Shown here: piece by piece, positions 42,742-52,551 of the stretch
Layout of the letters: each line of letters starts with the position of its first letter
Numbering within the stretch: the first letter of the stretch is position 1
Assembly (NCBI RefSeq): GCF_900312745.1
Contig: NZ_OMPD01000014.1
Span: 1,860,001 to 1,924,000, forward strand
DNA: 64,000 nucleotides
Direction of reading: 5' to 3'
DNA from: Aquimarina sp. AU58
GTDB lineage: Bacteria > Bacteroidota > Bacteroidia > Flavobacteriales > Flavobacteriaceae
Position numbers and translations under genes: made by a program
Notes under the pieces: model-generated
The model's database searches: none
What the model saw: only the letters and a program-made list of their open reading frames with translations
Told to the model about the DNA's origin: nothing

Positions 42742-45126
42742 ATGAAAAAAATCTATCTACTTATTGTAGCCCTTATTGGGCTGCAGACTTATGCTTCTAA
42801 TGATAAATATCGTTTAACCCTACGCGATAACCCAGCCACTTCTATAGTTATTGGGTGGGATCAGATTTCAGGAAATAACCCTATGGTATATTTTGATACA
42901 GTAGACCACGGTACCAATTATACCAATTATAACTATTCGAAATCTCCAGATCGTATGGTTTATTATCGTGGGATGAATAATCATTTTGTTCGTTTATCAG
43001 GATTAACTCCAGATACAGCATACTATTTTGTGATTAAAGATAGTGAAGGAGTGAGTAAACGATTTTGGTTTAAAACCGCTCCACAAGAGAATAGCAGATT
43101 TTCCTTTATTGCTGGCGGAGATTCTAGAAATAATAGAACTCCCAGATTAAACGCAAACCGTCTGGTAGCAAAACTAAAACCGCATGCGGTACTTTTTGGG
43201 GGAGATATGACCGATAATGATAGTGATTCGCAGTGGAGAACGTGGTTTGATGATTGGCAGTTAACTATTGCCAACGATGGAAGAATGTTTCCTATTCTTG
43301 CAGCTAGAGGAAATCATGAAAAAAGTAATAGTACGATTATTAATCTATTCGATGTACCTTCTTCTGGAGTACATTACGCAATTACTTTTGGGCGTAACCT
43401 GGTACGCACCTATACATTAAATTCTCTTACAGCCATTTCTGGAGATCAAACAAACTGGTTAAAGAATGATCTTAATGCCAATCAGGATATTATCTGGAAA
43501 ATTGCACAGTATCATTTTCCGATGCTTCCTCATGTATCTTCTAAGATTGATAACCTTATAGAATATGCAAATTGGGCTCAGTTATTTTATGATAAAGATG
43601 TAAAATTGGTAATAGAATGTGATGCACATACAGTAAAAAGCACATGGCCATTACGGCCTTCTACGAATTCTGGTAATGAAGGTGGATTTGTAAGAGATGA
43701 GGATGGGACAGTCTATGTAGGAGAAGGAGGTTGGGGAGCACCATTACGAGATAATGATGATATCAAAAGTTGGACAAGAGATTCTGGTAAATTTAATCAA
43801 TTTAAATGGATTTTTATTGATGAAGCAAAAATTGAAACACGAACTATAAAAGTTGATAACGCAATACAAGTAGGAGAAGTTTCTAACCATGATGTATTCG
43901 AAATCCCCGATAATCTTGATATATGGAATCCCTCAAACGGAAGTGTAATTAAGATTATAAATAAAGCATTTAACGCACCTCAAATTTCTTTTACTACATT
44001 ACAAGAGGGGCAGCATATTCCTGTGGGAAATACAACGATCGAAGTAAATGCAATAGATAGTGATGGAGAAATTGATAGAGTAGAATTTTATATAGATGAA
44101 AATTTGGCTGATGTGGATACTACTGCTCCGTATAGCATCCTGAAAAATTTAACTAATGGCATTCATAATATTAAAGCAATAGCATATGATGATCATGATC
44201 TATGTAGTGAAAAGGAAATAACAGTCAATGTCGGGCAGTTTTCAGGAAATCTTACTGTACCCGTATCAGATGGATATGATGATGTAGAAGAAAATTTTGT
44301 GGGTCAGCTTTATATAGATAGCAGTGATCTAGAATTGGTATATGACGCTACAAATCTTATAAGTTTTCAAAAAGTAGGTATTCGCTTTCAGAATATTGTA
44401 ATACCACGAGGTGCAACTATTAATAGTGCATATATCCAGTTCACAGCCGATGAAAGTCATCATAAACAAGCAGAACTAGAGTTTTCCTTACATAATAGTG
44501 ATAATTCACCTCTGTTTTCTAATGAAAATAATGTATCAGGTAGAAATGTTGTATCTCATAAAGTACGATGGAAACCTAACCCATGGATTGCTGGGCAAAG
44601 TGGTAGTGCTCAACGAACTCCAAACCTTAAAGGGATGGTACAACAAATAGTAGATAAAGGAGGATGGAATCTCGGTAATAATATGAGTTTTATTATTCGT
44701 GGAAAAGGAAAAAGCTCCTGGAGAACTCAATATAAAAGAGTAGCAAGCGCTTATGAAAGTGGTTCGGATAAAGCGGCTAAATTGATAGTGAATTATACTT
44801 TTGGCAGAAATTCGAGAGTCGCAGAGCGTAAAGAAGATAAAATTAGCACTATAACTACGACATCATTAGATACCGAATTACATAAAATTAAAGTATATCC
44901 TAATCCATTTGATGAAGCGTTAAATATCACGATTCCTATAGCACAAGATGTAATATATATTGAAATTTATAGTACTCATGGAAAACTTGTATTTTCTAAG
45001 AAAACACAAATCAAAAATAATACAGTAAGTATTCGTCCCGAAATTCTGGATAAAGGAATATATGTTATTCAGGTGATAGATAAAAACGGATATTCTTTAA
45101 TGACTAAAAGGGTAGTCAAAAAATAG
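42742..45126 (+). CDS. T9SS-secreted purple acid phosphatase-like metallophosphoesterase 1
   Basis: A 794-residue protein. Signal peptide, a fibronectin-like N-terminal domain (residues 20-110), metallophosphatase domain with GGDSRNN, VLFGGDMTDND, ARGNHE, QYHFPMLPH and ECDAHTVKS as metal-binding motifs, then an Ig-like domain (ISFTTLQEGQHIPVG), a beta-sandwich module (LELVYDATNLISFQKVGIRF), and a sorting domain (KVYPNPFDEAL ... DKGIYVIQVI). Likely a cell-surface phosphatase that scavenges phosphate. Tandem paralogue follows. Confidence 0.9.
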   Translation: MKKIYLLIVALIGLQTYASNDKYRLTLRDNPATSIVIGWDQISGNNPMVYFDTVDHGTNYTNYNYSKSPDRMVYYRGMNNHFVRLSGLTPDTAYYFVIKDSEGVSKRFWFKTAPQENSRFSFIAGGDSRNNRTPRLNANRLVAKLKPHAVLFGGDMTDNDSDSQWRTWFDDWQLTIANDGRMFPILAARGNHEKSNSTIINLFDVPSSGVHYAITFGRNLVRTYTLNSLTAISGDQTNWLKNDLNANQDIIWKIAQYHFPMLPHVSSKIDNLIEYANWAQLFYDKDVKLVIECDAHTVKSTWPLRPSTNSGNEGGFVRDEDGTVYVGEGGWGAPLRDNDDIKSWTRDSGKFNQFKWIFIDEAKIETRTIKVDNAIQVGEVSNHDVFEIPDNLDIWNPSNGSVIKIINKAFNAPQISFTTLQEGQHIPVGNTTIEVNAIDSDGEIDRVEFYIDENLADVDTTAPYSILKNLTNGIHNIKAIAYDDHDLCSEKEITVNVGQFSGNLTVPVSDGYDDVEENFVGQLYIDSSDLELVYDATNLISFQKVGIRFQNIVIPRGATINSAYIQFTADESHHKQAELEFSLHNSDNSPLFSNENNVSGRNVVSHKVRWKPNPWIAGQSGSAQRTPNLKGMVQQIVDKGGWNLGNNMSFIIRGKGKSSWRTQYKRVASAYESGSDKAAKLIVNYTFGRNSRVAERKEDKISTITTTSLDTELHKIKVYPNPFDEALNITIPIAQDVIYIEIYSTHGKLVFSKKTQIKNNTVSIRPEILDKGIYVIQVIDKNGYSLMTKRVVKK

Positions 45127-45209
45127 TATACATATAGAAAATGAAGGTGACGCTTAGTTACCTATGTTAATTAACCTCTTCTTGTTTGTTATGATTTTTT
45201 AAAGTTTAT

Positions 45210-45234
45210 GTTACCAAATTTAATTCTCAATTAA
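45210..45234 (+). repeat. upstream repeat copy 2 of the metallophosphoesterase pair
   Basis: GTTACCAAATTTAATTCTCA and the following ATTAA lie 80 bp before the second gene, matching 42644-42668 at most positions. Confidence 0.65.
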
Positions 45235-45313
45235 TAGTAAATCATGATGTGTTTAACGTATTCATAATAAAGTACTTTTGATTTCTTAATACACTAACCC
45301 TAACACACAAATA

Positions 45314-48300
45314 ATGAAAAAACTTATTTTTCTTATTGTAATTCTTTTGGGATTACAAACTCAAGCTTCTAATGGGAAATACCGCCTAACTTTACGGGAT
45401 AATCCGGCCACTTCAATAGTAATTGGGTGGGATCAGACATCGGGAAATAGTCCTGTTGTTTATTATGGAACTACTGATTATGGAACAAATTATAGTAGTT
45501 ACCCAAATTCACAAGCTCCAGACAGAACAGTTTCTTATAAAGGAATGAATAATAATTTTGCTCGTCTTACAGGATTATCTCCTAACACAGCATATTATTT
45601 TGTAATTAGAGATAGCCAGGGAACCAGTGAGCGTTTTTGGTTTAAAACTGCTCCGGCAGATAATAGTCGATTATCTTTCATTGCCGGAGGTGATTCTCGT
45701 AACAATCGTACGCCAAGAAAAAATGCAAATCGCTTAGTCGCAAAACTAAAACCCCATGCAGTATTATTTGGTGGAGACATGACTAATGGAGATAGTAATT
45801 CTGAATGGATTGATTGGTTTAATGACTGGCAACTAACAATTGCGAATGATAACAGAATGTTTCCTATTATAGCTACTCGAGGAAATCATGAAGATAGTAA
45901 CAACAGTATTTATAATCTTTTTGATGTACCGTCATCAAGCGTATATTATGCGCTAACTTTTGGGAATAATTTGGTAAGAACATATACACTTAATACAGAA
46001 ATTTCTATTTCAGGAAGCCAAACCACATGGTTGCAAAGTGATCTAAATGCCAATCCCAATGTAATCTGGAAAATGGCACAATATCATAAACCCATGCGAC
46101 CTCACGTTTCTTCTAAAAGAGAAGGAAATAGCCAATACAGTAACTGGGCACAACTTTTTTATGATAAAGGTGTAAAATTAGTGGTAGAATGTGATGCTCA
46201 CACCGTAAAAACTACCTGGCCCGTTCGCCCATCTACCGGATCTGGTAATGACGAAGGATTTGTAAGAGATGATCAAAACGGAACTGTATACGCAGGAGAA
46301 GGTTGTTGGGGAGCTCCGTTACGTTCTAATAATGATAACAAAACCTGGACTCGTAATTCTGCAATGTTTAATCAATTTAAATGGATCTTTGTAGACGAAA
46401 ATAAAATTGAAACAAGAACAATTAAGGTGGATAATGCGTCTCAAGTTGGAGAAGTTTCAAACAATAATGTATTTCAAATACCTTCAAATCTAGACATATG
46501 GAATCCTTCTAATGGCTCTGTGATAACTATAAACAATACAAATGTACCAGATAATGAGGCACCTTCAGCACCAACAAACTTAACATCATCTAATATAACT
46601 GCAACTTCGGTATCTTTAAGCTGGAACGCATCAACCGATAATATAGCGGTTTCAGGATACGATGTATATCAAAATAATACTGTAATAGCTACTACAGCCT
46701 CTACAGGATATGCTGTAAACGGATTATCTCCAAATTCTACTTACTCTTTCAAAATTAAAGCAAAAGATGCAGCAGGAAATGTTTCAGGATTTAGTACAAC
46801 AAAAAGTATTACTACATTAGATGGATCTGCTACACTTTATACACTAGGGATAACAACTATTGGAACCAGTGATTCAAAACATGCTACCCGAAGAGCTATG
46901 CCATATACAATGAGTGAAGATGGTATTTTGCAAAGTATTACAATGCATATTGCAGGTGGAACCGGAGATGTGCAATTAGGTGTATATGCAGATAACAATG
47001 GAGTACCTGGCAATAAGCTGGGGCAAACCAATGTTACTGTAGTAAGGTCAACCAAGGGGTGGCAAACCGTTTCTTTACAAAGCCCGGTTACTGTAAATAA
47101 TGGAGATACGATATGGTTGGCCTGGATATTCTCTAACAATCCTGGTATCGCTTATGTATCTGGAAGCCCGGGAAGATATCAGGCTACTGGATCAAGTTGG
47201 TCTGCAAACGGTAACAATATGCCATCAAGTTATGGTAGTGGATCTCAAAGTAATTACAGATACTCGGTGTATGCAAACTATATGCGTAATCAATCTTCTA
47301 CGACCTATACCTTAACTACAAGTACAGTAGGACAAGGCACTATAAGTGGAGGAGGAAATTATAATGATGGGAGTTTGGCTACTGTTACTGCAACTGCAGC
47401 ATCTGGATGGCAGTTTGATGGATGGAGTGGAGCACTTGCAGGAAACACAAACCCTGCCACCATTACTATGAATGCTAATAAAAATATTACTGCTACTTTT
47501 AGCGAAACCTCTACAGGAGGGACGCAAACTATAGAAGTTGCTATTAGCAACGGTAGTGATGATGTAGAAGAGGACAAAAACGGAAGTTTATATACAAATA
47601 GTAGTGATTTAGAATTGGTTTATGATAGCAGTAATAATTCTAGTTACCAGGTTATTGGGTTACGATTCAGATCGATAGGAATACCCAAAAATGCAACCAT
47701 AACCAATGCTTATCTACAGTTTACGGCAGACGAAAGTCATAGTGCGGGAGCTACATTAGAAATATCACTTCATGATAGTAGTAATTCACCCGCATTTTCA
47801 TCATCTAATAATGTTTCAGGAAGAGTAGTGTTTTCAAATAAAGTTACCTGGAGTCCACAATCCTGGTCCCGTAATCAAAGTGGAAATGCGCAGCGTTCTC
47901 CTGACCTGAAAAATATGGTGCAAAGTTTGGTCAATAAAAACAATTGGTCATCTGGTAACAATGTAAGCTTTATCATTAGAGGGAAGGGAAGTAGTTTAAC
48001 CAGTACATCAGCAAAGAGAGTAGCAGATTCATATGAAGGAGGTGCTGCCAAAGCAGCTAGATTAATAGTAGAATATACAACTGTTAGTGCCAGATCTTCT
48101 GAAGCTATTGTAATTGCACAAAAAGAATCTTTTATGGTGCATCCTAACCCCTTTACTACAACAATTAATATTTCTACATCTTTACCAGAAAAGAATACAT
48201 CTTATACAGCTGTCATTTATAACCTGGAAGGAAAAATAATTTACAAGGAGAAAATTTTAACAACAGCATCAAATAAAACGATAACAATAACTCCAAAGAG

Positions 48301-48382
48301 CATTGATTCTGGGATTTACCTACTTTCAATAAAGAATCAAAACAGTGAGATTGTAAAAACACAACGATTAATAAAACAATGA
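45314..48382 (+). CDS. T9SS-secreted purple acid phosphatase-like metallophosphoesterase 2
   Basis: A 1022-residue paralogue of the previous gene. The first 400 residues align closely (GGDSRNNRTPRKNANRLVAK, FGGDMTNGD, RGNHED, ECDAHTVKT). The middle differs: a fibronectin III domain (about 415-500), a beta domain (YTLGITTIGTSDSKH, about 505-660) and an InlB-type repeat (TVGQGTISGGGNY ... WQFDGWSG) replace the Ig domain. Then the same LELVYDSSN module and sorting domain (MVHPNPFTTTI ... IDSGIYLLSI). Confidence 0.9.
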   Translation: MKKLIFLIVILLGLQTQASNGKYRLTLRDNPATSIVIGWDQTSGNSPVVYYGTTDYGTNYSSYPNSQAPDRTVSYKGMNNNFARLTGLSPNTAYYFVIRDSQGTSERFWFKTAPADNSRLSFIAGGDSRNNRTPRKNANRLVAKLKPHAVLFGGDMTNGDSNSEWIDWFNDWQLTIANDNRMFPIIATRGNHEDSNNSIYNLFDVPSSSVYYALTFGNNLVRTYTLNTEISISGSQTTWLQSDLNANPNVIWKMAQYHKPMRPHVSSKREGNSQYSNWAQLFYDKGVKLVVECDAHTVKTTWPVRPSTGSGNDEGFVRDDQNGTVYAGEGCWGAPLRSNNDNKTWTRNSAMFNQFKWIFVDENKIETRTIKVDNASQVGEVSNNNVFQIPSNLDIWNPSNGSVITINNTNVPDNEAPSAPTNLTSSNITATSVSLSWNASTDNIAVSGYDVYQNNTVIATTASTGYAVNGLSPNSTYSFKIKAKDAAGNVSGFSTTKSITTLDGSATLYTLGITTIGTSDSKHATRRAMPYTMSEDGILQSITMHIAGGTGDVQLGVYADNNGVPGNKLGQTNVTVVRSTKGWQTVSLQSPVTVNNGDTIWLAWIFSNNPGIAYVSGSPGRYQATGSSWSANGNNMPSSYGSGSQSNYRYSVYANYMRNQSSTTYTLTTSTVGQGTISGGGNYNDGSLATVTATAASGWQFDGWSGALAGNTNPATITMNANKNITATFSETSTGGTQTIEVAISNGSDDVEEDKNGSLYTNSSDLELVYDSSNNSSYQVIGLRFRSIGIPKNATITNAYLQFTADESHSAGATLEISLHDSSNSPAFSSSNNVSGRVVFSNKVTWSPQSWSRNQSGNAQRSPDLKNMVQSLVNKNNWSSGNNVSFIIRGKGSSLTSTSAKRVADSYEGGAAKAARLIVEYTTVSARSSEAIVIAQKESFMVHPNPFTTTINISTSLPEKNTSYTAVIYNLEGKIIYKEKILTTASNKTITITPKSIDSGIYLLSIKNQNSEIVKTQRLIKQ

Positions 48383-48415
48383 TATAATCTAAAAAAAGAT
48401 TAAATATATATTGAT

Positions 48416-48451
48416 AAGAGTCACTAATTTCATAATAAATTAGTGGCTCTT
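48416..48451. terminator. bidirectional terminator between metallophosphoesterase 2 and OsmC fusion
   Basis: AAGAGTCACTAATTT pairs with AAATTAGTGGCTCTT, T-run on both sides; sits between two convergent genes. Confidence 0.9.
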
Positions 48452-48464
48452 TCTGTTGTAGTTT

Positions 48465-49676
48465 TTAAATCAAAGTGGTAATGACCTGTGTTTCGCTATG
48501 CAATGTCTTATGAATCGGGCATTTATCTGCGATTTGTAAGATTCTGGTAATTTGTTTTTCGTCAAGATTTCCTTCTATCTTTATTTCTCTTTCGAAAGTA
48601 TCGATTTTTGCTGTTGGATCTTCACAGTTTTCACAGTCTGCTATATGAGATTTACTATAGCTGGTATGAACTTCTACATGTTGCAAATCCCATCCTTTTC
48701 TGGCAACATACATTTTTATAGTCATAGCTGTACAAGCCGATAATCCGGCTGATACATACTCATAGGGTGATGGTCCAAAATCATGGCCTCCTACACTTTC
48801 TGGCTCATCTGCAATCATATAATGATTACCCACTTTCATTTGTGTAGTATATCCTTCAGCATTTCCTAAACTGGCAACTACATGATGTTGGCTTTTAAGT
48901 TTTGGTTCTTCAGGAATCTCAATGTATCGTGATGACCATTCGGCAATAACATTTCCTGCATATACAGAATCTTCTTTTCGCATCAGTAAGTGATCTGCTC
49001 CATCTAGTGTTACAAAACTTTTTGGATGTCTTGCTGCATGATAAATTTCTTCGGCATTTTTTATGCTTACTGTAGTATCCTGCGGAGAATGCATAACCAA
49101 AAGGGCTTTATTTAAATTCTTCGCAACATTAGGAAGCGATTTGGTTTCCAGGTCATCCAAAAATTGTTTTTTTATTGTGAAATCTCTTCCGCTTAGATTA
49201 ATTGTGGCTTTTCCGTTTATTTGAATTTCTTCTAAACCGCTTTTTAATAGATGGGCGACATGCTTTGGGTTAGAAGGAGCGCCAATAGTTGTTACCGCTT
49301 TGATACTATCTATTTTTGCTGCTGCAAATATTGAAGCGGCACCACCAAGAGAATGCCCGACAAGCAGGGAAGGAGCTTTATACTCTTTTGCTAAAAAATG
49401 TGCTGCAGCTACAAGATCTTCAACATTACCAGAAAAGTTAGTATCCTCAAAATCACCTTCGCTTTCTCCAAGTCCGGTAAAATCAAATCTCAATACACCA
49501 AACCCTTTAGAAGTAAGTCCTCGACTTATATTTCGTACCGCACCCAAGTTTTTATTACAAGTAAAACAATGCGCAAATAGCGCAAAATTATGGGGATGTT
49601 GATCTGCAGGAAGTTCTAAACGCCCAGATAGTACTTGACCTTCGGGATTGGTAAAAGTAACTTTAGAAAGACTCAT
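48465..49676 (-). CDS. alpha/beta hydrolase - OsmC fusion protein
   Basis: A 403-residue protein. Residues 1-260 are an alpha/beta hydrolase (LFAHCFTCNKNLGAVRN, nucleophile in VGHSLGGAA, Asp in HSPQDTTVS, His in DGADHLLM). Residues 275-403 are an OsmC domain with redox cysteines in LSACTAMTIKMY and ADKCPIHKTL. The bifunctional fusion is known in several bacteria and probably acts on peroxide-damaged or related organics. Single gene. Confidence 0.92.
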   Translation of the reverse strand: MSLSKVTFTNPEGQVLSGRLELPADQHPHNFALFAHCFTCNKNLGAVRNISRGLTSKGFGVLRFDFTGLGESEGDFEDTNFSGNVEDLVAAAHFLAKEYKAPSLLVGHSLGGAASIFAAAKIDSIKAVTTIGAPSNPKHVAHLLKSGLEEIQINGKATINLSGRDFTIKKQFLDDLETKSLPNVAKNLNKALLVMHSPQDTTVSIKNAEEIYHAARHPKSFVTLDGADHLLMRKEDSVYAGNVIAEWSSRYIEIPEEPKLKSQHHVVASLGNAEGYTTQMKVGNHYMIADEPESVGGHDFGPSPYEYVSAGLSACTAMTIKMYVARKGWDLQHVEVHTSYSKSHIADCENCEDPTAKIDTFEREIKIEGNLDEKQITRILQIADKCPIHKTLHSETQVITTLI

Positions 49677-49747
49677 ATTAATGATAGTTTGTACTAAAGG
49701 TCGAACTTTTTGCTTTAAAATAACATTTTAAGTACTAATAATTTAAA

Positions 49748-49780
49748 CCTGTCAGGAATTCGTAGACTGACAGGCTTTTT
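49748..49780. terminator. hairpin between VOC and OsmC-fusion genes
   Basis: CCTGTCAG (49748-49755) pairs with CTGACAGG (49767-49774), with T-run on the plus side. On the minus strand only TTTAAA follows, so it is a weaker end for the VOC transcript. Confidence 0.6.
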
Positions 49781-49793
49781 GATTTATACTTTT

Positions 49794-50666
49794 TTAATGT
49801 TGATCAACTAAAATAGGATTTCCATCAGGGTCGGTAATCATAAAAGATGCAGGTCCCTCGTTCTTATCTGTACCATTAGGCATTGTAACTGTAATTCCTT
49901 CTCCATTTACCTTTTTATGAATGTCACGAGCATTTTCTGAATTAAAAGTAAGCGTGTTTTTAGGAAACATTCCCTGAAACAAACCAATTTTCGATGCTCC
50001 GTTTTTAAGGATAGCCCATTTTTGATCCAAATTGCCATCGATCATTGTAAAGCCCAGTTTTTCATAAAAGTCTTTAGAAATTTTAATATCCTTTACTGCT
50101 AATGAAATTGAAAAAATACCGAGATCCATGATTTTTTTGTTTTTGGTTATATGCCAAATGTACGATCTTCTTTTTTTCCATGTTTTGTTGGGTTGAATGT
50201 CGAATGAGGTGGTGATAAGTTCACCTTCTCTCAAACTGGAAAGATGCTTGTGAATATTTTTATTACCATTAGGATTTGTAAATTCCTGAATCATTTCGGT
50301 TTGATTTTCTTCTTTTAGAGTCATAGGGCCGATTCCTACTGTACCATCACTTCCATATTGAACAACAATACCCTGGTTTTTGGTAAAATCCCAATATTGA
50401 CGAAACTCCCAAAAAGTTCCTTGTTTTTTTCCTTTAATTAATCCGTAGAGTTTACCTGTGATACTTTGTTTTCCGATTCCCCATTTCCAATCCATACCGA
50501 ATTGATCAAAGGGTTCATTTTTACTTTTATATGTTTTATTATCTGTAACCCAGCTACCAATTGATTGTTCCATATTTTCAAGAAACCAATCAGGGATTTT
50601 TTGTTGAGAAAATATCGTGTGTGTAGAGATTAAAAATATAAGTATTGTTATATATGTTTTCATCAT
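49794..50666 (-). CDS. secreted two-domain protein with C-terminal glyoxalase-like (VOC) domain
   Basis: A 290-residue protein. Signal peptide (ending HTIFSQ), a first domain to about residue 175 (DWKWGIGKQSITGKLYGLI; FWEFRQYWDFTKNQG) that resembles DUF1579-like beta barrels, then a VOC domain from about 182 (GIFSISLAVKDIKISKDFYE and SFMITDPDGNPILVDQH). VOC proteins are usually cytoplasmic; this fused, exported form is unusual. The join has no sign of frameshift. Metal ligands were not verified. Confidence 0.75.
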   Translation of the reverse strand: MMKTYITILIFLISTHTIFSQQKIPDWFLENMEQSIGSWVTDNKTYKSKNEPFDQFGMDWKWGIGKQSITGKLYGLIKGKKQGTFWEFRQYWDFTKNQGIVVQYGSDGTVGIGPMTLKEENQTEMIQEFTNPNGNKNIHKHLSSLREGELITTSFDIQPNKTWKKRRSYIWHITKNKKIMDLGIFSISLAVKDIKISKDFYEKLGFTMIDGNLDQKWAILKNGASKIGLFQGMFPKNTLTFNSENARDIHKKVNGEGITVTMPNGTDKNEGPASFMITDPDGNPILVDQH

Positions 50667-50680
50667 ATTGCTTTTTGATT

Positions 50681-51229
50681 TTATTTTTCAGCTAATTTCT
50701 GCCAGTTGTTTAATAAAAATTCGGTGTCTTTTTCGGCTTGCTCTGTTCCCATTGATAAAAAATACCCACTTAGAAAAGGGCTTTTGAATTCGTAGGCAAA
50801 ATCCAGAAAAAGACGGGTTTGCTTAGAACTTATAGCTTCTAATTTCCAGGAACCGGATAATGATTTTAGAGGAAAAGGGTAATCTTCTTTTTGAGTATTC
50901 ACAACAAACTGAAACTCTTTACCAGGATTCCATAATGTACAGGTTTCTTCCCAACTACTTCCATCGGGTGCACTACAAACACGTTTCATCCCTAAACCTT
51001 CTCCTTCAACAATCTCTACATGATTAATATTAGGAGCCGTTACTTCGTGGTAGTTACCTACATCAGAAATTATTTCCCAAACTTGATCTTTGGGAGCGTT
51101 AATGACTCGCTCGGCAGTAAAGTGCTGTACACCTTTGGCCTTTGGATATTGAACAAAACCATATACCAGTATAATAACAATATCAAGTACCAGAAATAAA
51201 GCTATTCCTTTTAAAATTTTACGTATCAT
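50681..51229 (-). CDS. SRPBCC family membrane-anchored protein
   Basis: A 182-residue protein. One N-terminal membrane helix (LFLVLDIVIILVYGFVQY) and an SRPBCC (START-like) domain with INAPKDQVWEIISDVGNYHE and ITRLFLDFAYEF-type end (here KQTRLFLDFAYEF). Such domains bind hydrophobic ligands; ligand unknown. It is 14 bp upstream of the VOC gene, suggesting an operon. Confidence 0.85.
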   Translation of the reverse strand: MIRKILKGIALFLVLDIVIILVYGFVQYPKAKGVQHFTAERVINAPKDQVWEIISDVGNYHEVTAPNINHVEIVEGEGLGMKRVCSAPDGSSWEETCTLWNPGKEFQFVVNTQKEDYPFPLKSLSGSWKLEAISSKQTRLFLDFAYEFKSPFLSGYFLSMGTEQAEKDTEFLLNNWQKLAEK

Positions 51230-51383
51230 ATCTATTTTTTTAATTGTTTTTGCACTTTAAAAGTACCTAAGAAAATCATGGAAAGCCTTGAAAATAGGGT
51301 GCACTCAATTAATTGAAACTCATTCGTTATATATTCTGCGTGATTCGGTTTTTCATTTAATTAAGTAGTACTATTTTTATACT

Positions 51384-52487
51384 ATGAATAGTATTGAGTC
51401 TTTTGCATTTATGGTTACTTTTCTGCTAGGAGGGGTTATTGTCGTTGGTGGTTTTGTTATTTTGGTAATTCTAAAAAGTACATCACTTAAACAATCGAGA
51501 TATTTTCTGGCCATAACTCTTTTTGGTCTCATACAGCACTTATTTACTTACTTATTGTTTACTACTCAATTGATCAGGCAATGGCCACATATGTTAGGGG
51601 TTGGATATCCATTGTTATTTTTGGTAGGCCCCTGTTTTTATCTATTTGTGAAGAGTTATGCAGATTCTTCTTTTAAGCTAAAGAAAATAGACGTGATTCA
51701 TATTTTACCTTTTTTAATAATGTTGATACTTCTTTTCCCCAGGTATTTAGGAAGTTCAGAAGAAAAACAGGAAATCATACAATATTATTACGATATTTTA
51801 CCTGGTGGTGCAGTAGCCTTTTCTGATTGGTTGCAGGCAAGTTTACATTTGATTTTATTGTTGATATATTCGGTAGTAACCTTAGTAATGATATATAAAA
51901 AGGACAAAAAGAATAGTATTTTACTAAAACGATTTGGTGTATTGCTGGCGATTTTAGCTTTTACCGAAATCATATTACAAACGGGTTTTTTACTTACAGG
52001 TGCTTCTGCAATAATGGCAGAGATTATTCTTTCTGGACTAATGTCGATAACCATATTATTATTAGGGTATTGGATCGTGGATATAAAGCAAATTCTTCCG
52101 GTATTGGAAGGAAAAAAATATAAAACATCACCATTGTCTGAAATGCGATCACAGGAAATACAACAACAAATACAGGCTTTTTTTGAAAATGAAGACTGGT
52201 ATGTAATACCTAACTTCAAAATTGCAGATTTGTCAAAGACTATTGATGTACCATCTCACCATATCTCACAAGTATTGAGTGAGAAAATGAATTCTAATTT
52301 TTATGAAATTATCAATCATCATCGCATTAAAAAGGCTAAAAAAATGTTGCAATCGGGGGCACTACAGAAAATATCAGTTCAAGCTATTGGAGAAGAGTGC
52401 GGATTTAGTAGTAAAACCAGTTTTTACAGAGCGTTTAAAAAAGTAACTTCGATGACGCCAACGGAATACCTAGATAAAGATTTTTAA
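51384..52487 (+). CDS. AraC-type regulator with seven-helix membrane sensor
   Basis: A 367-residue protein. Seven membrane helices fill residues 1-235; the C-terminal AraC domain (FKIADLSKTIDVPSHHISQV and GEECGFSSKTSFYRAFKKVT) follows. The layout is common in Flavobacteriia. Divergent from the SRPBCC/VOC operon, 154 bp away, which it may control (inference). Confidence 0.92.
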   Translation: MNSIESFAFMVTFLLGGVIVVGGFVILVILKSTSLKQSRYFLAITLFGLIQHLFTYLLFTTQLIRQWPHMLGVGYPLLFLVGPCFYLFVKSYADSSFKLKKIDVIHILPFLIMLILLFPRYLGSSEEKQEIIQYYYDILPGGAVAFSDWLQASLHLILLLIYSVVTLVMIYKKDKKNSILLKRFGVLLAILAFTEIILQTGFLLTGASAIMAEIILSGLMSITILLLGYWIVDIKQILPVLEGKKYKTSPLSEMRSQEIQQQIQAFFENEDWYVIPNFKIADLSKTIDVPSHHISQVLSEKMNSNFYEIINHHRIKKAKKMLQSGALQKISVQAIGEECGFSSKTSFYRAFKKVTSMTPTEYLDKDF

Positions 52488-52551
52488 ATAAAATACTGCT
52501 ATAAGTTAATTATTAGTGATTTCAGAAAAGTAAAAGAGAATATAAATACCA

